A stretch of DNA of 64,000 bases, from the NCBI RefSeq assembly GCF_001426565.1, contig NZ_LMFA01000026.1, positions 175,536 through 239,535 on the forward strand, in the 5' to 3' direction. This DNA comes from Rhizobium sp. Root482. Lineage in GTDB: Bacteria > Pseudomonadota > Alphaproteobacteria > Rhizobiales > Rhizobiaceae. The notes beneath the pieces are model-generated. The model did not search any database and had not been told where the DNA came from. It saw only the letters and a list, made by a program, of their open reading frames with translations. Each line of letters opens with the position of its first letter. Within the stretch, counting starts at the first letter, position 1. Below are positions 1 through 15,293 of this stretch, in pieces. A program made the translations under genes and the position numbers.

Positions 1-1
1 T

Positions 2-844
2 GTCACCGTCAAGTCGAAATTCAGCCTGCCGCTCAACGGCATGACCCGACTGCTCGGCCGCGATACAGCCGAGGTCGCGGCCGTCAGCAAGTCGTTCGGC
101 TCGGCCGAGGCGAAGAACGCGCTTTCCATGTTCCTCGTTCTGGATCGCTCCGGCTCCATGGCATGGAAGACAAATGCCATCGACAGCACCAAGACGTCCT
201 GCAATGTCTATGAAGAATCCTATTGGCCCAATGCCAAGTGGAAGACGCCCTGCTATGTATCCAAGATCGCCTCGCTGAAACTGGCCGTCGCCAACCTGCT
301 GACCCAGCTGAAGGTCGCCGATCCGACCTCCTTCTATGTGCGCACGGCCGGCGTTTCCTACAACGACAAGCAGGATTCGGCAGGCTCGCTCGATTGGGGC
401 ACGACGAAGTCCCTGGATTACGTGAATGCCCTGGCCGCCACCGGCGGCACCGATTCAAGCGGCGCCTTCAAGGCTGCGGTAACCGCACTGCTGAAGACCG
501 GCAAGAATTCGGAAGAAAAAATACACACGGCGAAAAATGGCCAGACCGCGCCGAAGAAATACATCGTGTTCATGACGGATGGCGAGAACAACTACTATCA
601 GGGAAGGTCGGACGACAAGACGTCCGACGCGCAAACCAAGGAATCCTGCCGGGAAGCAAAAGATAACGGTATCGAGGTCTTTGCCGTCGCCTTCATGGCG
701 CCCACCCGTGGCCAGAACCTTCTCAAGGACTGCGCCACCGACAAGAGCCATTATTTCCAGGCGGAAGACAGCGCTGCCCTCGTCGCGGCGTTCAAGACGA
801 TCGGCGAGAAGGCATCCGAACTGAGCGTTCGCCTGACGCAATAG
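2..844 (+). CDS. von Willebrand factor A domain protein, TadG-like (5' end outside window)
   Basis: The reading frame is open from the first bases of the window, so the real start lies upstream; an internal ATG at 41 is not taken as the start. A MIDAS metal-binding motif, DRSGSM (Asp-x-Ser-x-Ser), lies about 45 residues in, and a later FMTDGENN segment fits the last strand and loop of a vWA fold. The stretch before the MIDAS (VTVKSKFSLPLNGMTRLLG) resembles the region between pseudopilin-like and vWA parts of TadE/TadG pilus-assembly proteins, which are membrane-anchored with a periplasmic vWA domain. The vWA assignment is firm; the Tad link is inference because the N-terminal pilin-like helix is not in view. 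Confidence 0.85.
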   Translation, partial: VTVKSKFSLPLNGMTRLLGRDTAEVAAVSKSFGSAEAKNALSMFLVLDRSGSMAWKTNAIDSTKTSCNVYEESYWPNAKWKTPCYVSKIASLKLAVANLLTQLKVADPTSFYVRTAGVSYNDKQDSAGSLDWGTTKSLDYVNALAATGGTDSSGAFKAAVTALLKTGKNSEEKIHTAKNGQTAPKKYIVFMTDGENNYYQGRSDDKTSDAQTKESCREAKDNGIEVFAVAFMAPTRGQNLLKDCATDKSHYFQAEDSAALVAAFKTIGEKASELSVRLTQ

Positions 845-871
845 CGAGAACGAACACGGTTTTGGACATTG

Positions 872-900
872 GCCCGCCCGGCGCAATCCCGGCGGGCTTT
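872..900 (+). terminator. Rho-independent terminator after the vWA gene
   Basis: A GC-rich hairpin has arms GCCCGCC (872-878) and GGCGGGC (891-897), extended inward by two further G-C pairs after one mismatch. It is followed directly by TTTT and lies 27 bases after the stop codon. Confidence 0.8.
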
Positions 901-1007
901 TCCATGCCCTCGCCAAACCCTGGAAATCCCGCAACTCGCCATGGATTGCCGTCGGCAAACCACTCGAAAAGTGCCGCCGGATGAAGGACCCACTTATGAA
1001 AACCCTG

Positions 1008-1036
1008 TTGCAAGCGCTTCATAACGGTGCATAAAT
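1008..1036 (+). promoter_or_regulatory. possible sigma-70-like promoter of the glg operon
   Basis: TTGCAA (1008-1013) is followed after 17 bases by ATAAAT (1031-1036), about 70 bases before the glgP start and downstream of the preceding terminator. The spacing is right but the -10 match is modest, so this is only a candidate. Confidence 0.3.
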
Positions 1037-1105
1037 CGTTTCATATGCCCCGTTGGTGTTCGGCCTCCGGTCTCCCAAACCGTCAAAGAGGGTCAGCCTG
1101 TTTCA

Positions 1106-3567
1106 ATGATCGAGCGTTTGTCCAACGAAAAAATCCCCAACGCCGCGCCGCGGGCCTCCAGTGCCGAGGTGCTGGCCCAGGAAATCATCGAACGCCTCAC
1201 CTATCGCATCGGCAAGGACCCCAAGGTCGCCAAGCCGCATGACTGGCTGACGGCTGCCATTCTGGTGGTGCGTGACCGGATCACCGACAACTGGATGGAA
1301 TCGACCCGCAAGACCTATGCGACCGACGCCAAGCGGGTCTATTACCTGTCGCTCGAATTCCTGATCGGCCGGCTGATGCGCGACGCGGTCACCAATATTG
1401 GCCTGATGGACGAATTGCGTGAGGCGCTTGCCTCCTTCGGTGTCGATATCGACGTCATCGCTGCGCTCGAGCCGGACGCGGCGCTCGGCAATGGCGGTCT
1501 CGGGCGCCTTGCCGCCTGCTTCATGGAATCGATGGCGACGGTCGATATCCCCGCCTATGGCTACGGCATCCGCTATGTACACGGCCTCTTCCGCCAGCAA
1601 ATGGCCGATGGCTGGCAGGTGGAACTGCCGGAAACCTGGCTCGCCCACGGCAACCCATGGGAATTCGAGCGGCGCGAAAGCTCCTACGAGATCGGCTTCG
1701 GCGGCTCGGTCGAAACCGTCAATCTCGATGAGGAACTGACCCGCTATGTCTGGAAGCCGGCCGAGCGCGTGATCGCCACGGCCTGCGATACGCCGGTTGT
1801 GGGCTGGCGCGGCAAGCGCGTCAACACGCTGCGCCTGTGGACCGCCCATCCGATCGACCCGATCCTGCTCGATGCCTTCAATGCCGGCGACCATATCGGC
1901 GCGCTGAGGGAGAGCAACAAGGCCGAAAGCCTCGCCCGCGTGCTCTACCCTGCCGATGCGACCCCCGCCGGCCAGGAATTGCGGCTGCGCCAGGAATTCT
2001 TCTTCTCGTCGGCTTCCCTGCAGGACATCCTGCGCCGCCACCTGCAGCAATATCCGGATTTCACCTCGCTTGCCGACAAGGTCGCGATCCAGCTCAACGA
2101 TACCCATCCGGCCGTTTCCGTGGCCGAGCTTGTTCGCCTCCTGACCGATGTGCATGGCCTCGATTTCGAGGCTGCCTGGGACATTGCCCGCCGCACCTTC
2201 TCCTATACCAACCACACGCTCCTGCCCGAGGCGCTGGAAACCTGGCCGGTGCCGCTGTTCGAGCGGCTTTTGCCGCGCCACATGCAGATCGTCTATGCGA
2301 TCAATGCCAATATCCTCATGGAAGCGCGCAAGCAGAAGGCCCATACGGACGAGGAGGTCCGCAACATCTCGCTGATCGACGAAAGCGGCGGGCGGCGGGT
2401 GCGCATGGGCAATCTGGCCTTTGTCGGCTCCCATTCGATCAACGGCGTCTCTGCCCTTCATACCGAACTGATGAAGGAAACGGTCTTTGCCGACCTGCAC
2501 CGGCTCTACCCCACCCGCATCAACAACAAGACCAACGGCATCACCCCGCGCCGCTGGCTGATGCAGTGCAACCCTGATCTCTTCGGCCTGATCCGCGAGG
2601 CGATCGGCGACGATTTCATGGACGATGCCGAGGCCCTGCAGGCGCTCGACGGCTTTGCCGACAAGCCGGATTTCCAGGAGAAATTCGCCGCCATCAAGCG
2701 GGCCAACAAATCGAAGCTGGCGCAACTGGTCCAGAGCCGCATGGGCATCAGGCTCGATCCCTCGGCCATGTTCGATATCCAGATCAAGCGCATCCACGAA
2801 TACAAGCGCCAGCTTCTCAACATCATCGAGGCGATTTCGCTCTACGACCAGATCCGCTCGCATCCGGAACTGGACTGGGTGCCGCGGGTCAAACTGTTCG
2901 CCGGCAAGGCGGCGCCGAGCTATCACAATGCCAAGCTGATCATCAAGCTCGCCAATGACGTTGCGCGGGTGATCAACAACGACCCTTCAGTGCACGGTCT
3001 CCTGAAGATCGTTTTCATCCCCAATTACAACGTCTCGCTCGCCGAGATCATGGTGCCCGCCGCCGATCTTTCCGAGCAGATTTCCACCGCCGGCATGGAA
3101 GCATCGGGAACCGGGAACATGAAGTTCGCGTTGAACGGGGCATTGACGATCGGGACACTCGATGGCGCCAATGTCGAAATGCGCGATTGGGTGGGGGAGG
3201 AAAACATCAAGATTTTCGGAATGACCGCAGACGAGGTCGCCAAGGTCCGCGCCGAGGGCCACAATCCGCGCGCCATCATCGAAAGCTCGCGGGAATTGTC
3301 GCAGGCCCTGCTCGCCATTTCATCCGGCGTTTTCTCGCCGGATGACCGCAACCGCTTCACCGGCCTGGTCGATGGCATCTACAATCACGACTGGTTCATG
3401 GTCGCCGCCGATTTCGACGCCTATTCGAAAGCCCAGCGCGAGGTGGACGCGATCTTTACCGACAGGCCCGGCTGGTACTCGAAAACCATCCGCAATACGG
3501 CGCGCATGGGCTGGTTCTCCTCCGACCGCACGATCCGGCAATATGCCGATGAAATCTGGAGAGCCGG

Positions 3568-3571
<4 letters not shown>
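1106..3571 (+). CDS. glgP: glycogen phosphorylase
   Basis: This 821-residue GT35 enzyme releases glucose-1-phosphate from the non-reducing ends of glycogen in the cytoplasm. The length is normal for bacterial GlgP. The C-terminal half carries the pyridoxal-phosphate site [14 protein letters not shown], whose Lys673 should form the Schiff base, and the N-terminal half has the family segment [14 protein letters not shown]. The chosen ATG follows a purine-rich AAAGAGGG at about 14 bases. It is the first gene of the glg operon: its stop overlaps the glgB start by four bases (ATGA), which implies translational coupling. Function is secure from length, motif and context. Confidence 0.97.
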
Positions 3572-5778
<2,207 letters not shown>

Positions 5779-5893
5779 AGCGGCGAACGGGGCCGGAGGG
5801 GCCTGTCGAACGGCGCGAAAAGAAGAGTAGAAGCGGTAGCCATCCGAAAGGACGGGCGCCGCTCCGGGGAACCATCAATCGGGAGGAACATCA

Positions 5894-7153
5894 GTGGAAA
5901 AACGCATACAGCCGCTTGCCCGTGACGCCATGGCCTATGTTCTTGCCGGCGGTCGCGGCAGCCGTTTGAAGGAATTGACCGATCGTCGCGCCAAGCCCGC
6001 CGTTTATTTCGGCGGCAAGGCGCGCATCATCGATTTTGCCCTGTCCAACGCCATGAATTCCGGCATCCGCCGCATCGGCGTCGCCACCCAGTACAAGGCC
6101 CATTCGCTGATCCGCCACCTCCAGAACGGCTGGAACTTCTTCCGCCCGGAAAGAAACGAGAGTTTCGACATCCTGCCGGCCTCGCAGCGTGTTTCCGAGA
6201 CGCAATGGTATGAAGGCACCGCCGACGCGGTCTATCAGAACATCGACATCATCGAGGACCACGGCGTCGAATATATGGTGATCCTCGCCGGCGACCATAT
6301 CTACAAGATGGACTACGAACTCATGCTCCAGCAGCATGTGGATTCCGGCGCCGACGTCACCATCGGTTGCCTGGAAGTGCCGCGCATGGAAGCGACCGGC
6401 TTCGGCGTCATGCATGTCGACGACAAGGACCAGATCATCGCCTTCGTCGAGAAGCCGGCCGATCCGCCGGGCATTCCCGGCAATCCGGACATGGCGCTCG
6501 CCTCCATGGGCATCTATGTTTTCCACACCAAATTCCTGATGGACGTGCTGCGCCGCGATGCCGCCGATCCCGCCTCCTCGCGCGATTTCGGCAAGGACAT
6601 CATCCCCTATATCGTCGAGCACGGCAAAGCCGTCGCCCACCGCTTCAACCAGTCCTGCGTAAGGTCGGATTTCGAGCGCCAGGCCTATTGGCGCGACGTC
6701 GGCACGATCGACGCCTATTGGCAGGCCAATATCGACCTCACCCATGTCACCCCGGAACTCGACATCTATGACGGCACCTGGCCGATCTGGACCTTTGCCG
6801 AAATCAAGCCGCCGGCCAAATTCGTCCACGACGACGAAAACCGCCGCGGCTCGGCAACCTCTTCGCTCGTTTCCGGAGACTGCATCATTTCCGGTGCCAG
6901 CCTCAACCGCTCGATGCTGTTTACCGGCGTGCGGGTGAATTCCTTCTCCCGCCTTGACGGCGCCGTGATCCTGCCCAATGTCAGGATCGGCCGGCATACG
7001 CAGTTGAGCAATGTCGTCATCGACAGCCGCGTCGTCATTCCCGAAGGCCTGGTGGTGGGCGAGGATCCGGAACTGGACGCCCGGCGCTTCCGCCGCTCGG
7101 AAAACGGCATCTGCCTGATCACGCAGAAGATGATCGACAGACTGGATATGTGA
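5894..7153 (+). CDS. glgC: glucose-1-phosphate adenylyltransferase (ADP-glucose pyrophosphorylase)
   Basis: GlgC makes ADP-glucose from ATP and glucose-1-phosphate, the committed and allosterically controlled step of bacterial glycogen synthesis. The 419-residue length is typical. The N-terminal nucleotidyltransferase signature [19 protein letters not shown] is present, with an activator-site-like start ([15 protein letters not shown]) and a C-terminal left-handed beta-helix region. Translation starts at GTG, chosen because GGGAGGAA lies 8 bases upstream and the family N-terminus begins there. glgA starts three bases after the stop, so the two synthesis genes are tightly coupled. Confidence 0.97.
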   Translation: MEKRIQPLARDAMAYVLAGGRGSRLKELTDRRAKPAVYFGGKARIIDFALSNAMNSGIRRIGVATQYKAHSLIRHLQNGWNFFRPERNESFDILPASQRVSETQWYEGTADAVYQNIDIIEDHGVEYMVILAGDHIYKMDYELMLQQHVDSGADVTIGCLEVPRMEATGFGVMHVDDKDQIIAFVEKPADPPGIPGNPDMALASMGIYVFHTKFLMDVLRRDAADPASSRDFGKDIIPYIVEHGKAVAHRFNQSCVRSDFERQAYWRDVGTIDAYWQANIDLTHVTPELDIYDGTWPIWTFAEIKPPAKFVHDDENRRGSATSSLVSGDCIISGASLNRSMLFTGVRVNSFSRLDGAVILPNVRIGRHTQLSNVVIDSRVVIPEGLVVGEDPELDARRFRRSENGICLITQKMIDRLDM

Positions 7154-7156
7154 GAC

Positions 7157-10229
<3,073 letters not shown>

Positions 10230-10340
10230 CCCTCGGCCGTGCTGGTCTGGCCGGCAAGGCAGGGCTAGCCTTCCGGCGCGCCCTTTCCACCGTCATCCTC
10301 GTCCCCCTCCCTTTCCGTCATCCTTGCCTCCTCTCCCTCC

Positions 10341-10429
10341 GTCCTCCTCGGGCTTGACCCGAGGATCCACACCACAGGCACGGAAAATGGGAATGACCGC
10401 AGATCCTCGGGTCAAGCCCGAGGATGACG
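10341..10429. repeat. inverted pair of 'CCTCGGGCTTGACCCGAGG' elements
   Basis: Each element is itself a hairpin: arms CCTCGGG (10346-10352) and CCCGAGG (10358-10364) in the first copy, and a reverse-complement copy at 10403-10429. The two are about 35 bases apart, so the whole unit is a nested inverted repeat. A related pair lies at 53872-53951. Confidence 0.75.
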
Positions 10430-10748
10430 GAGGGGAGGAAAGTGCGGCGGGAAAAGCACCTTTGAATGGCGCTGCGACCCGCAAACAGCCCACGAGAGCG
10501 GCCTTTGAGGAAGCCGGAGCGATCCGGTCGCGACGAGCGTCACCCTGTGCCAGAAAAGGTGCCGCCAACCCCGCAGAGAAGCCGGAATTGTTCATCCACC
10601 AATACCGAACGGAGCGCTGGAAGGCGTCATATAGTTTAACTTAGTCACGGCACTTGCAGCGCCCGGGCCAAGTGACTGAAAGCAAACCCACGACGGATTT
10701 TCCGGGCGTGGCTGGAGGTCGTTGGGGAGCTGGCATTCTCCGAACCTA

Positions 10749-10795
10749 CCTTCTCCCCGGCGGGGAGAAGGTGGCCCGCAGGGCCGGATGAGGGG
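10749..10795. repeat. rhizobial CTTCTCCCC hairpin repeat, copy 1
   Basis: A 10-base-pair hairpin (CCTTCTCCCC / GGGGAGAAGG, loop GGC) is followed by a GGCCCGCAGGGCC segment and GGATGAGGGG. The same string of modules recurs six more times in the window, always between genes or at gene ends. Confidence 0.85.
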
Positions 10796-10883
10796 GGCGA
10801 AGCCGCGTCACACCAAGCGGCCTGACGAACAGAGACTTTGAAAACATGGCAACGAAAACGATGTCTCACCGATATTGTGCTAC

Positions 10884-10927
10884 CCCCTCATCCGTCCTTC
10901 GGGCACCTTCTCCCCGAGGGGAGAAGG
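10884..10927. repeat. rhizobial CTTCTCCCC hairpin repeat, copy 2 (opposite orientation)
   Basis: The order is CCCCTCATCCG, a CCTTCGGG core, then the CCTTCTCCCC / GGGGAGAAGG hairpin with loop GA. It is the mirror image of copy 1, 89 bases away. A weaker half-element, CTCTCCCGCAGGCGGGGAGAG, follows at 10971-10991. Confidence 0.85.
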
Positions 10928-11077
10928 AAAGTCGCCGCGCCAGAAGAACGTCTCTGCGGATGCCATGCCGCTCTCCCGCAGGCGGGGAGAGGGACGATGG
11001 AGATCGATCATGACGACCAACCATGCGGCACATCCCTTCTCCACAAGGATGGACGGATGAGCAGCAAGCAGGCCGCA

Positions 11078-11335
11078 TCAAATTTTGCGATAGGCCTCCA
11101 GCCTCAGGCGCTGCTTGTGGCGCTCGGCATAGTCTTCGGCATCGGATTGCGCCCGAAAATTTGCAATGTCGTGGCGACCGTTTTCCGCCACGTGAACGAG
11201 CCACTCGTCGCCGAGTTCGATGATATCAACTGATTTAGAGGGTTCGAAGAGCGCTTCCAAAAGCTTCCTTCCATTGGGGCGGAAGCTTGTGCGCTCACGG
11301 CCAACAGCGCCCTTGGCATTTGCTGTCGATGTCAT
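11078..11335 (-). CDS. hypothetical protein, 85 residues
   Basis: I do not recognise a family. The start is taken at the ATG giving MTSTANAKGAV, because upstream codons in the same frame run into unrelated sequence. The protein is soluble and charged: a basic N-terminal third, then IIELGDEWLVHVAENGRHDIANFRAQSDAEDYAERHKQ in outline, which alternates strand-like and helix-like stretches as in a small alpha/beta domain. The C-terminal half is rich in Arg, Glu and Gln and looks helical. It lies alone, convergent with pgm and divergent from glgX. The composition resembles conserved rhizobial small proteins more than a random frame. Confidence 0.5.
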   Translation of the reverse strand: MTSTANAKGAVGRERTSFRPNGRKLLEALFEPSKSVDIIELGDEWLVHVAENGRHDIANFRAQSDAEDYAERHKQRLRLEAYRKI

Positions 11336-11477
11336 GAAGATAGGCCTCTTCGCGGTGGAAGTCCAGCTATGAAGCAGGTATCGACCCGGCCTTGAGACAA
11401 AACGCTTGCAACGCGGGTCAAAGCGAAGACAAATCACCCTGGACCCGTCCGAATGCCGCAATCTCTCCAGGTGCCCG

Positions 11478-13484
11478 ATGCCGAACCCGCATTATCCCCC
11501 TCCCCTCGGCGCCACGCACGGAAACCAGGGCACGAGCTTCGCCGTCTGGTCCACCTCCGCATCCGGCATCGAGCTCTGCCTTTTCGACGAAACCGGCACC
11601 ACCGAATTGCGGCGCCAGCCGATGCAGCGCGGCGAGGATGGCGTTCACAGCCTGACCGTCACCGACGCCCCGCCCGGCACGCGCTACGGTTTTCGTGCCT
11701 GGGGCACCTATGCGCCGGATGAGGGCCTGTGGTTCGATCCCGCCAAACTTCTGGTCGATCCCTATGCCCGCGAGCTCGACCGCCCCTTCCGCCACGATCC
11801 GCGACTGTCCGTGCTCGGCGACGACACCGCCGACCTCGTGCCGAAGGCGATCGTCACATCTTACTCGGAAAGAGTGGGACACCCGGAAAGCGTGGAGCAG
11901 CTTGAACACCCCTCGGCGCCGCGCTTCCGCCCAGGAGGGCTGATCTATGAAATCGCCGTGCGCGCCTTCACCAGGCTGCATCCCGACGTGCCGGAGCACC
12001 AGCGCGGCACGGTGGCGGCCCTTGCCCATCCCGCCATCATCGCTCATCTGAAGCGCATCGGTGTTTCGGCCGTGGAACTGATGCCGATCACCGCTTGGAT
12101 CGACGAGCGACATCTGCCGCCGCTCGGGCTCTCCAACAGCTGGGGCTACAACCCGATCGCACTGATGGCGCTCGACCCGCGCCTCGTTCCCGGCGGCGTG
12201 GCCGAACTGCGCGACACGGTGGCGGCACTGCATGCCGAGGGCATCGGCACCATCCTCGACCTGGTGTTCAACCATTCCGGCGAAAGCGACCGGCTGGGCG
12301 CCACCCTATCGATGCGCGGCCTCGACAACCTCACCTATTATCGCCATGCCGCTGGTCGGCCGGGAGACCTGATCAACGACACCGGCTGCGGCAATACCAT
12401 TGCCTGCGATCATCCGGTGGTGCGCCGGCTCATCCTCGATAGCCTGCGCCATTTCGTGCTCGCCGCCGGCATCGACGGCTTCCGCTTCGATCTCGGCTCC
12501 ATCCTTGGCCGCGACGAAAACGGCTTCAGCCGCGATGCGGCACTTCTGGCGGAAATGCGCGCCGATCCGGTATTGAAAGACCGCGGGCTGATCGCCGAGC
12601 CTTGGGATATCGGCCCCGGCGGCTACCAGCTCGGCAATTTCCCCGAACCCTTCCTCGAATGGAACGACCGATCCCGCGACGACCTGCGCCGCGCCTTTCG
12701 CGGCGACCGCCCCATCATCGGCGCCCTGGCGACGGCGCTCGCCGGCTCCTCCGACATATTTTCTCGCCATGGCGGCGCCCACACCCGCAGCGTCAATTTC
12801 ATCGCCGCCCATGACGGTTTTACCCTGATGGACCTCGTTTCCCATGCCTTTAAACACAACGAGGCCAATGGCGAGGACAACCGCGACGGCCACAACGACA
12901 ATCACTCCTGGAACAACGGCGTCGAGGGGGCAACCGATGATCCGGTGATACTTGCCAGGCGCCGCGTCGATGTGATGGCGCTTCTCTCGACCCTCTTTGC
13001 GACACGCGGCACGATCATGCTGACGGCCGGCGATGAAGGCGGCCGCAGCCAGCACGGCAACAACAATGCCTATTGCCAGGACAATGCGATCACCTGGCTC
13101 GACTGGACGACGCTCGACGAGGAACTGGTCGCCCATACCGCGGCTCTGTCCGCCATCCGCGCCCGCTTCGATGTCTTTGCGAACACGGCCTTCCTGACCG
13201 GTGACGGCGATGTCGAATGGCTGCGGCTCGACGGGCAGCCGATGACCGTCGCCGACTGGGAGGATGCCGCCACCGACACGCTGGCAATGGTGCTTGAGAC
13301 GGGAGACGCCGTGCAGAACCGGGCGACCCGCCTGGCGGTGGTTTTCAATCTGGGCCATGTGCCGCGCCCGGTCCATCTGCCGGAGCGCCCGGGCGCCGGC
13401 TGGCAAAGCCTCCTGCCGGTAGCCGATGCGGGTAACGGCATGATTGCCGCCCGCGCCATCGGTTTTTACGTCGAAATAATGTGA
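11478..13484 (+). CDS. glgX: glycogen debranching enzyme
   Basis: GlgX hydrolyses alpha-1,6 branches of limit dextrins left by GlgP. The 668-residue protein has an N-terminal CBM48-like domain (FAVWSTSASGIELCLFDE) and a GH13 subfamily 11 barrel. The nucleophile is Asp338 in FRFDLGS, the acid/base is Glu374 in LIAEPWDIG, and the third acid lies in AAHDGFTLMDLVS. The ATG at 11478 was preferred to one 72 bases upstream because it gives the usual MPNPHYPPPLG-type start and the upstream codons look non-coding. It is separated from the main glg operon by a repeat-rich 1.25 kb, so it is probably transcribed independently. Confidence 0.93.
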   Translation: MPNPHYPPPLGATHGNQGTSFAVWSTSASGIELCLFDETGTTELRRQPMQRGEDGVHSLTVTDAPPGTRYGFRAWGTYAPDEGLWFDPAKLLVDPYARELDRPFRHDPRLSVLGDDTADLVPKAIVTSYSERVGHPESVEQLEHPSAPRFRPGGLIYEIAVRAFTRLHPDVPEHQRGTVAALAHPAIIAHLKRIGVSAVELMPITAWIDERHLPPLGLSNSWGYNPIALMALDPRLVPGGVAELRDTVAALHAEGIGTILDLVFNHSGESDRLGATLSMRGLDNLTYYRHAAGRPGDLINDTGCGNTIACDHPVVRRLILDSLRHFVLAAGIDGFRFDLGSILGRDENGFSRDAALLAEMRADPVLKDRGLIAEPWDIGPGGYQLGNFPEPFLEWNDRSRDDLRRAFRGDRPIIGALATALAGSSDIFSRHGGAHTRSVNFIAAHDGFTLMDLVSHAFKHNEANGEDNRDGHNDNHSWNNGVEGATDDPVILARRRVDVMALLSTLFATRGTIMLTAGDEGGRSQHGNNNAYCQDNAITWLDWTTLDEELVAHTAALSAIRARFDVFANTAFLTGDGDVEWLRLDGQPMTVADWEDAATDTLAMVLETGDAVQNRATRLAVVFNLGHVPRPVHLPERPGAGWQSLLPVADAGNGMIAARAIGFYVEIM

Positions 13485-13562
13485 GAGCCGCCGCTTGATC
13501 GATTGCCGTTTTCCGCCGGGACGGCATATAGACGAAGAGAATAATTTTGGATCGGGAAAACC

Positions 13563-14051
13563 ATGCCGCGTGAAATTTCGCTCTCCGACGTCAGGGCTCT
13601 GATCGGCACCCAGATGGGCGTGTCCGACTGGATCATCGTATCGCAACAGATGATCGACGGTTTCGCCGATGCGACCGACGACCACCAGTTCATCCACACG
13701 GACCCAGCGCGCGCCGCCGCCGAGACACCCTTCGGCGGCACGATCGCCCATGGCTTCCTGTCGCTCTCGCTCCTGTCAGCGATGAACTTCAACTGCCTGC
13801 CCAAGGTGCGCGAGCAGACCATGGGCATCAATTACGGCTTCGACAAAATTCGTTTCATGAACCCGGTGAAGAGCGGCACCCGGGTGCGCGGCCATTTCAC
13901 CATGGCCGACGCCCGCTTTCGCGGCGCCGGCATGCTGATGGTCACCTATGAAGTCAGCGTCGAGATCGAGAACGAACGCAAACCGGCCCTGACCGCCACC
14001 TGGCTGACCATCATCCAGTTCGACCCGAAGGACCGGCCGGAGGATGGGTGA
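13563..14051 (+). CDS. MaoC-like (NodN-type) dehydratase
   Basis: The 162-residue protein is a single hot-dog domain of the MaoC / (R)-specific enoyl-CoA hydratase family, closest in look to NodN-type members. The hydratase signature is visible as DDHQFIHTDPARA followed by FGGTIAHGFLSLSL, supplying the catalytic Asp and His. Its physiological substrate is unknown; NodN-like proteins occur outside nodulation loci in many rhizobia. It overlaps the next gene by eight bases, so the two are coupled. Start supported by GGGAAAACC just upstream. Confidence 0.88.
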   Translation: MPREISLSDVRALIGTQMGVSDWIIVSQQMIDGFADATDDHQFIHTDPARAAAETPFGGTIAHGFLSLSLLSAMNFNCLPKVREQTMGINYGFDKIRFMNPVKSGTRVRGHFTMADARFRGAGMLMVTYEVSVEIENERKPALTATWLTIIQFDPKDRPEDG

Positions 14052-15123
14052 GGCCGCGCAAGGGCAGGAAGTTGTTCGTCGTGCCTTTGCCGCGCAGGCA
14101 AAAGCCTGCCTTGAGCTCGGCTCGCCCTTTACCGCCCGTCTTTGCGAACTGGCTGCAGAAAATCTCTCGGCGGATCACCCTGTCGGCCAAATCGTGCTTG
14201 GCTGGAAAGGCGATCCCTCGCCCGGCGGCGATTCCGTGCCGCTCCGCCTGGCAGGCGCCTTGCATGCGCTGGTGCTGTCGAACAGGGATCCCGCACTCGC
14301 GGCTGTCTACCCTCCGCAGGTTGCGGATCGGGACGCCGATCTCTGGGCAGCGGTGCGCGGAGCCTGCCGCATCCATGCCGGTTTCATCCTCGACCGTCTG
14401 GCCTCGGCGCCGCAGACCAACGAAGTGCGCCGATCGGCAGCACTCCTGCCCGGCTTCCTGACCATTGCGAGCCTGTTCCAGAAACCCCTTGTCCTGTCGG
14501 AGATCGGCGCCAGCGCCGGGCTCAACCTGCAATGGGACCGCTATGGCTACCGGCTTGGCGGCCTTGCCTGCGGGGCGCCGTCTTCGCCCGTGGAGATCGC
14601 GCCCGACTGGACCGGCCCGCCGCCGCCGGAAAACGCCGTCGATGTCAGTGAAAGAGCCGGATGCGATCTCAATCCGCTCGATCCGGCCTCATACGAGGAC
14701 CGACTGCGGCTTCTTTCCTATATCTGGGCCGACCAGGCCGACCGGCTGGAGCGCACCCGCCAAGCCCTGTCGATCGCGGCCGCCAGGCGCCAGACGGTGG
14801 AACGGGCGGATGCGCTGGACTGGCTGACGCACCGCCTGCAGCCAGTCCATGCCGATCGCGTCCATGTGGTCTATCATACGATCGCCTGGCAATATCTGCC
14901 GGCCGCCGCGCAGAAAAAAGGCGAGACACTCATCGCAGCCGCCGGCGAGCGGGCCACATCCGCCGCACCGTTCGCACGCCTGCAGATGGAGGCCGACGAG
15001 CACAAACACGACGGCGCCGCGTTGACATTGCAAATCTGGCCCACCGGCAAAAAACACCTGATCGGCCGCGCCGATTTCCACGGCCGCTGGATAAAATGGA
15101 CCGGCTGGCCGGCCCTGAGTTGA
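14044..15123 (+). CDS. DUF2332 family protein
   Basis: The 359-residue protein matches the uncharacterised DUF2332 family by its typical pattern: an N-terminal helix with AFAAQAKACLELGSPFTARL, then GDPSPGGDSVPLRLAGALHAL, and VLSEIGASAGLNLQWDRY in the middle. The last segment resembles a glycine-containing SAM-binding loop (EIGASAGLN), so a methyltransferase-like fold is possible, but no activity is established. It starts inside the 3' end of the MaoC gene in a different frame. A hairpin repeat follows the stop. Confidence 0.85.
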   Translation: MGEAAQGQEVVRRAFAAQAKACLELGSPFTARLCELAAENLSADHPVGQIVLGWKGDPSPGGDSVPLRLAGALHALVLSNRDPALAAVYPPQVADRDADLWAAVRGACRIHAGFILDRLASAPQTNEVRRSAALLPGFLTIASLFQKPLVLSEIGASAGLNLQWDRYGYRLGGLACGAPSSPVEIAPDWTGPPPPENAVDVSERAGCDLNPLDPASYEDRLRLLSYIWADQADRLERTRQALSIAAARRQTVERADALDWLTHRLQPVHADRVHVVYHTIAWQYLPAAAQKKGETLIAAAGERATSAAPFARLQMEADEHKHDGAALTLQIWPTGKKHLIGRADFHGRWIKWTGWPALS

Positions 15124-15166
15124 TTGCCGCCGGAGCTGTCAACGATGAGCATAGCGCTTGGCATGG

Positions 15167-15205
15167 CCCCTCACCCTGGCCCTCTCCCCGCAAGCGGGGA
15201 GAGGG
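15167..15205. repeat. CTTCTCCCC-type hairpin repeat, copy 3 (CCCTCTCCCC variant)
   Basis: CCCCTCACCCTGG is followed by the hairpin CCCTCTCCCCG / CGGGGAGAGGG with a CAAG-type loop. It lies 43 bases after the DUF2332 stop and could also act as a transcription stop, although no T-run follows. Confidence 0.8.
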
Positions 15206-15293
15206 GACGACCGAGCGCGACGCCCGTCCCAACATTTGGCAGAAATAGCCGCAGATACACTGATTGAAGTGGAACGACGGAACCGCCGCATAT

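Larger units (their letters stand above)
10230..11077. other. 848-base non-coding stretch built mainly of repeats
   Basis: Between pgm and the next gene I find no convincing coding sequence. The stretch holds two unrelated repeat types listed separately: an inverted pair of TCCTCGGGCTTGACCCGAGGA-type elements, and two full plus one partial copy of the CTTCTCCCC hairpin repeat. Short open frames here are composed of repeat sequence and lack ribosome sites. The stretch separates glgX from the rest of the glycogen genes. Confidence 0.7.

Noticed and set aside
13484-13563. GCCGT...ACGGC as a terminator after glgX
   Set aside because: Short five-base stem with a long loop and no T-run.
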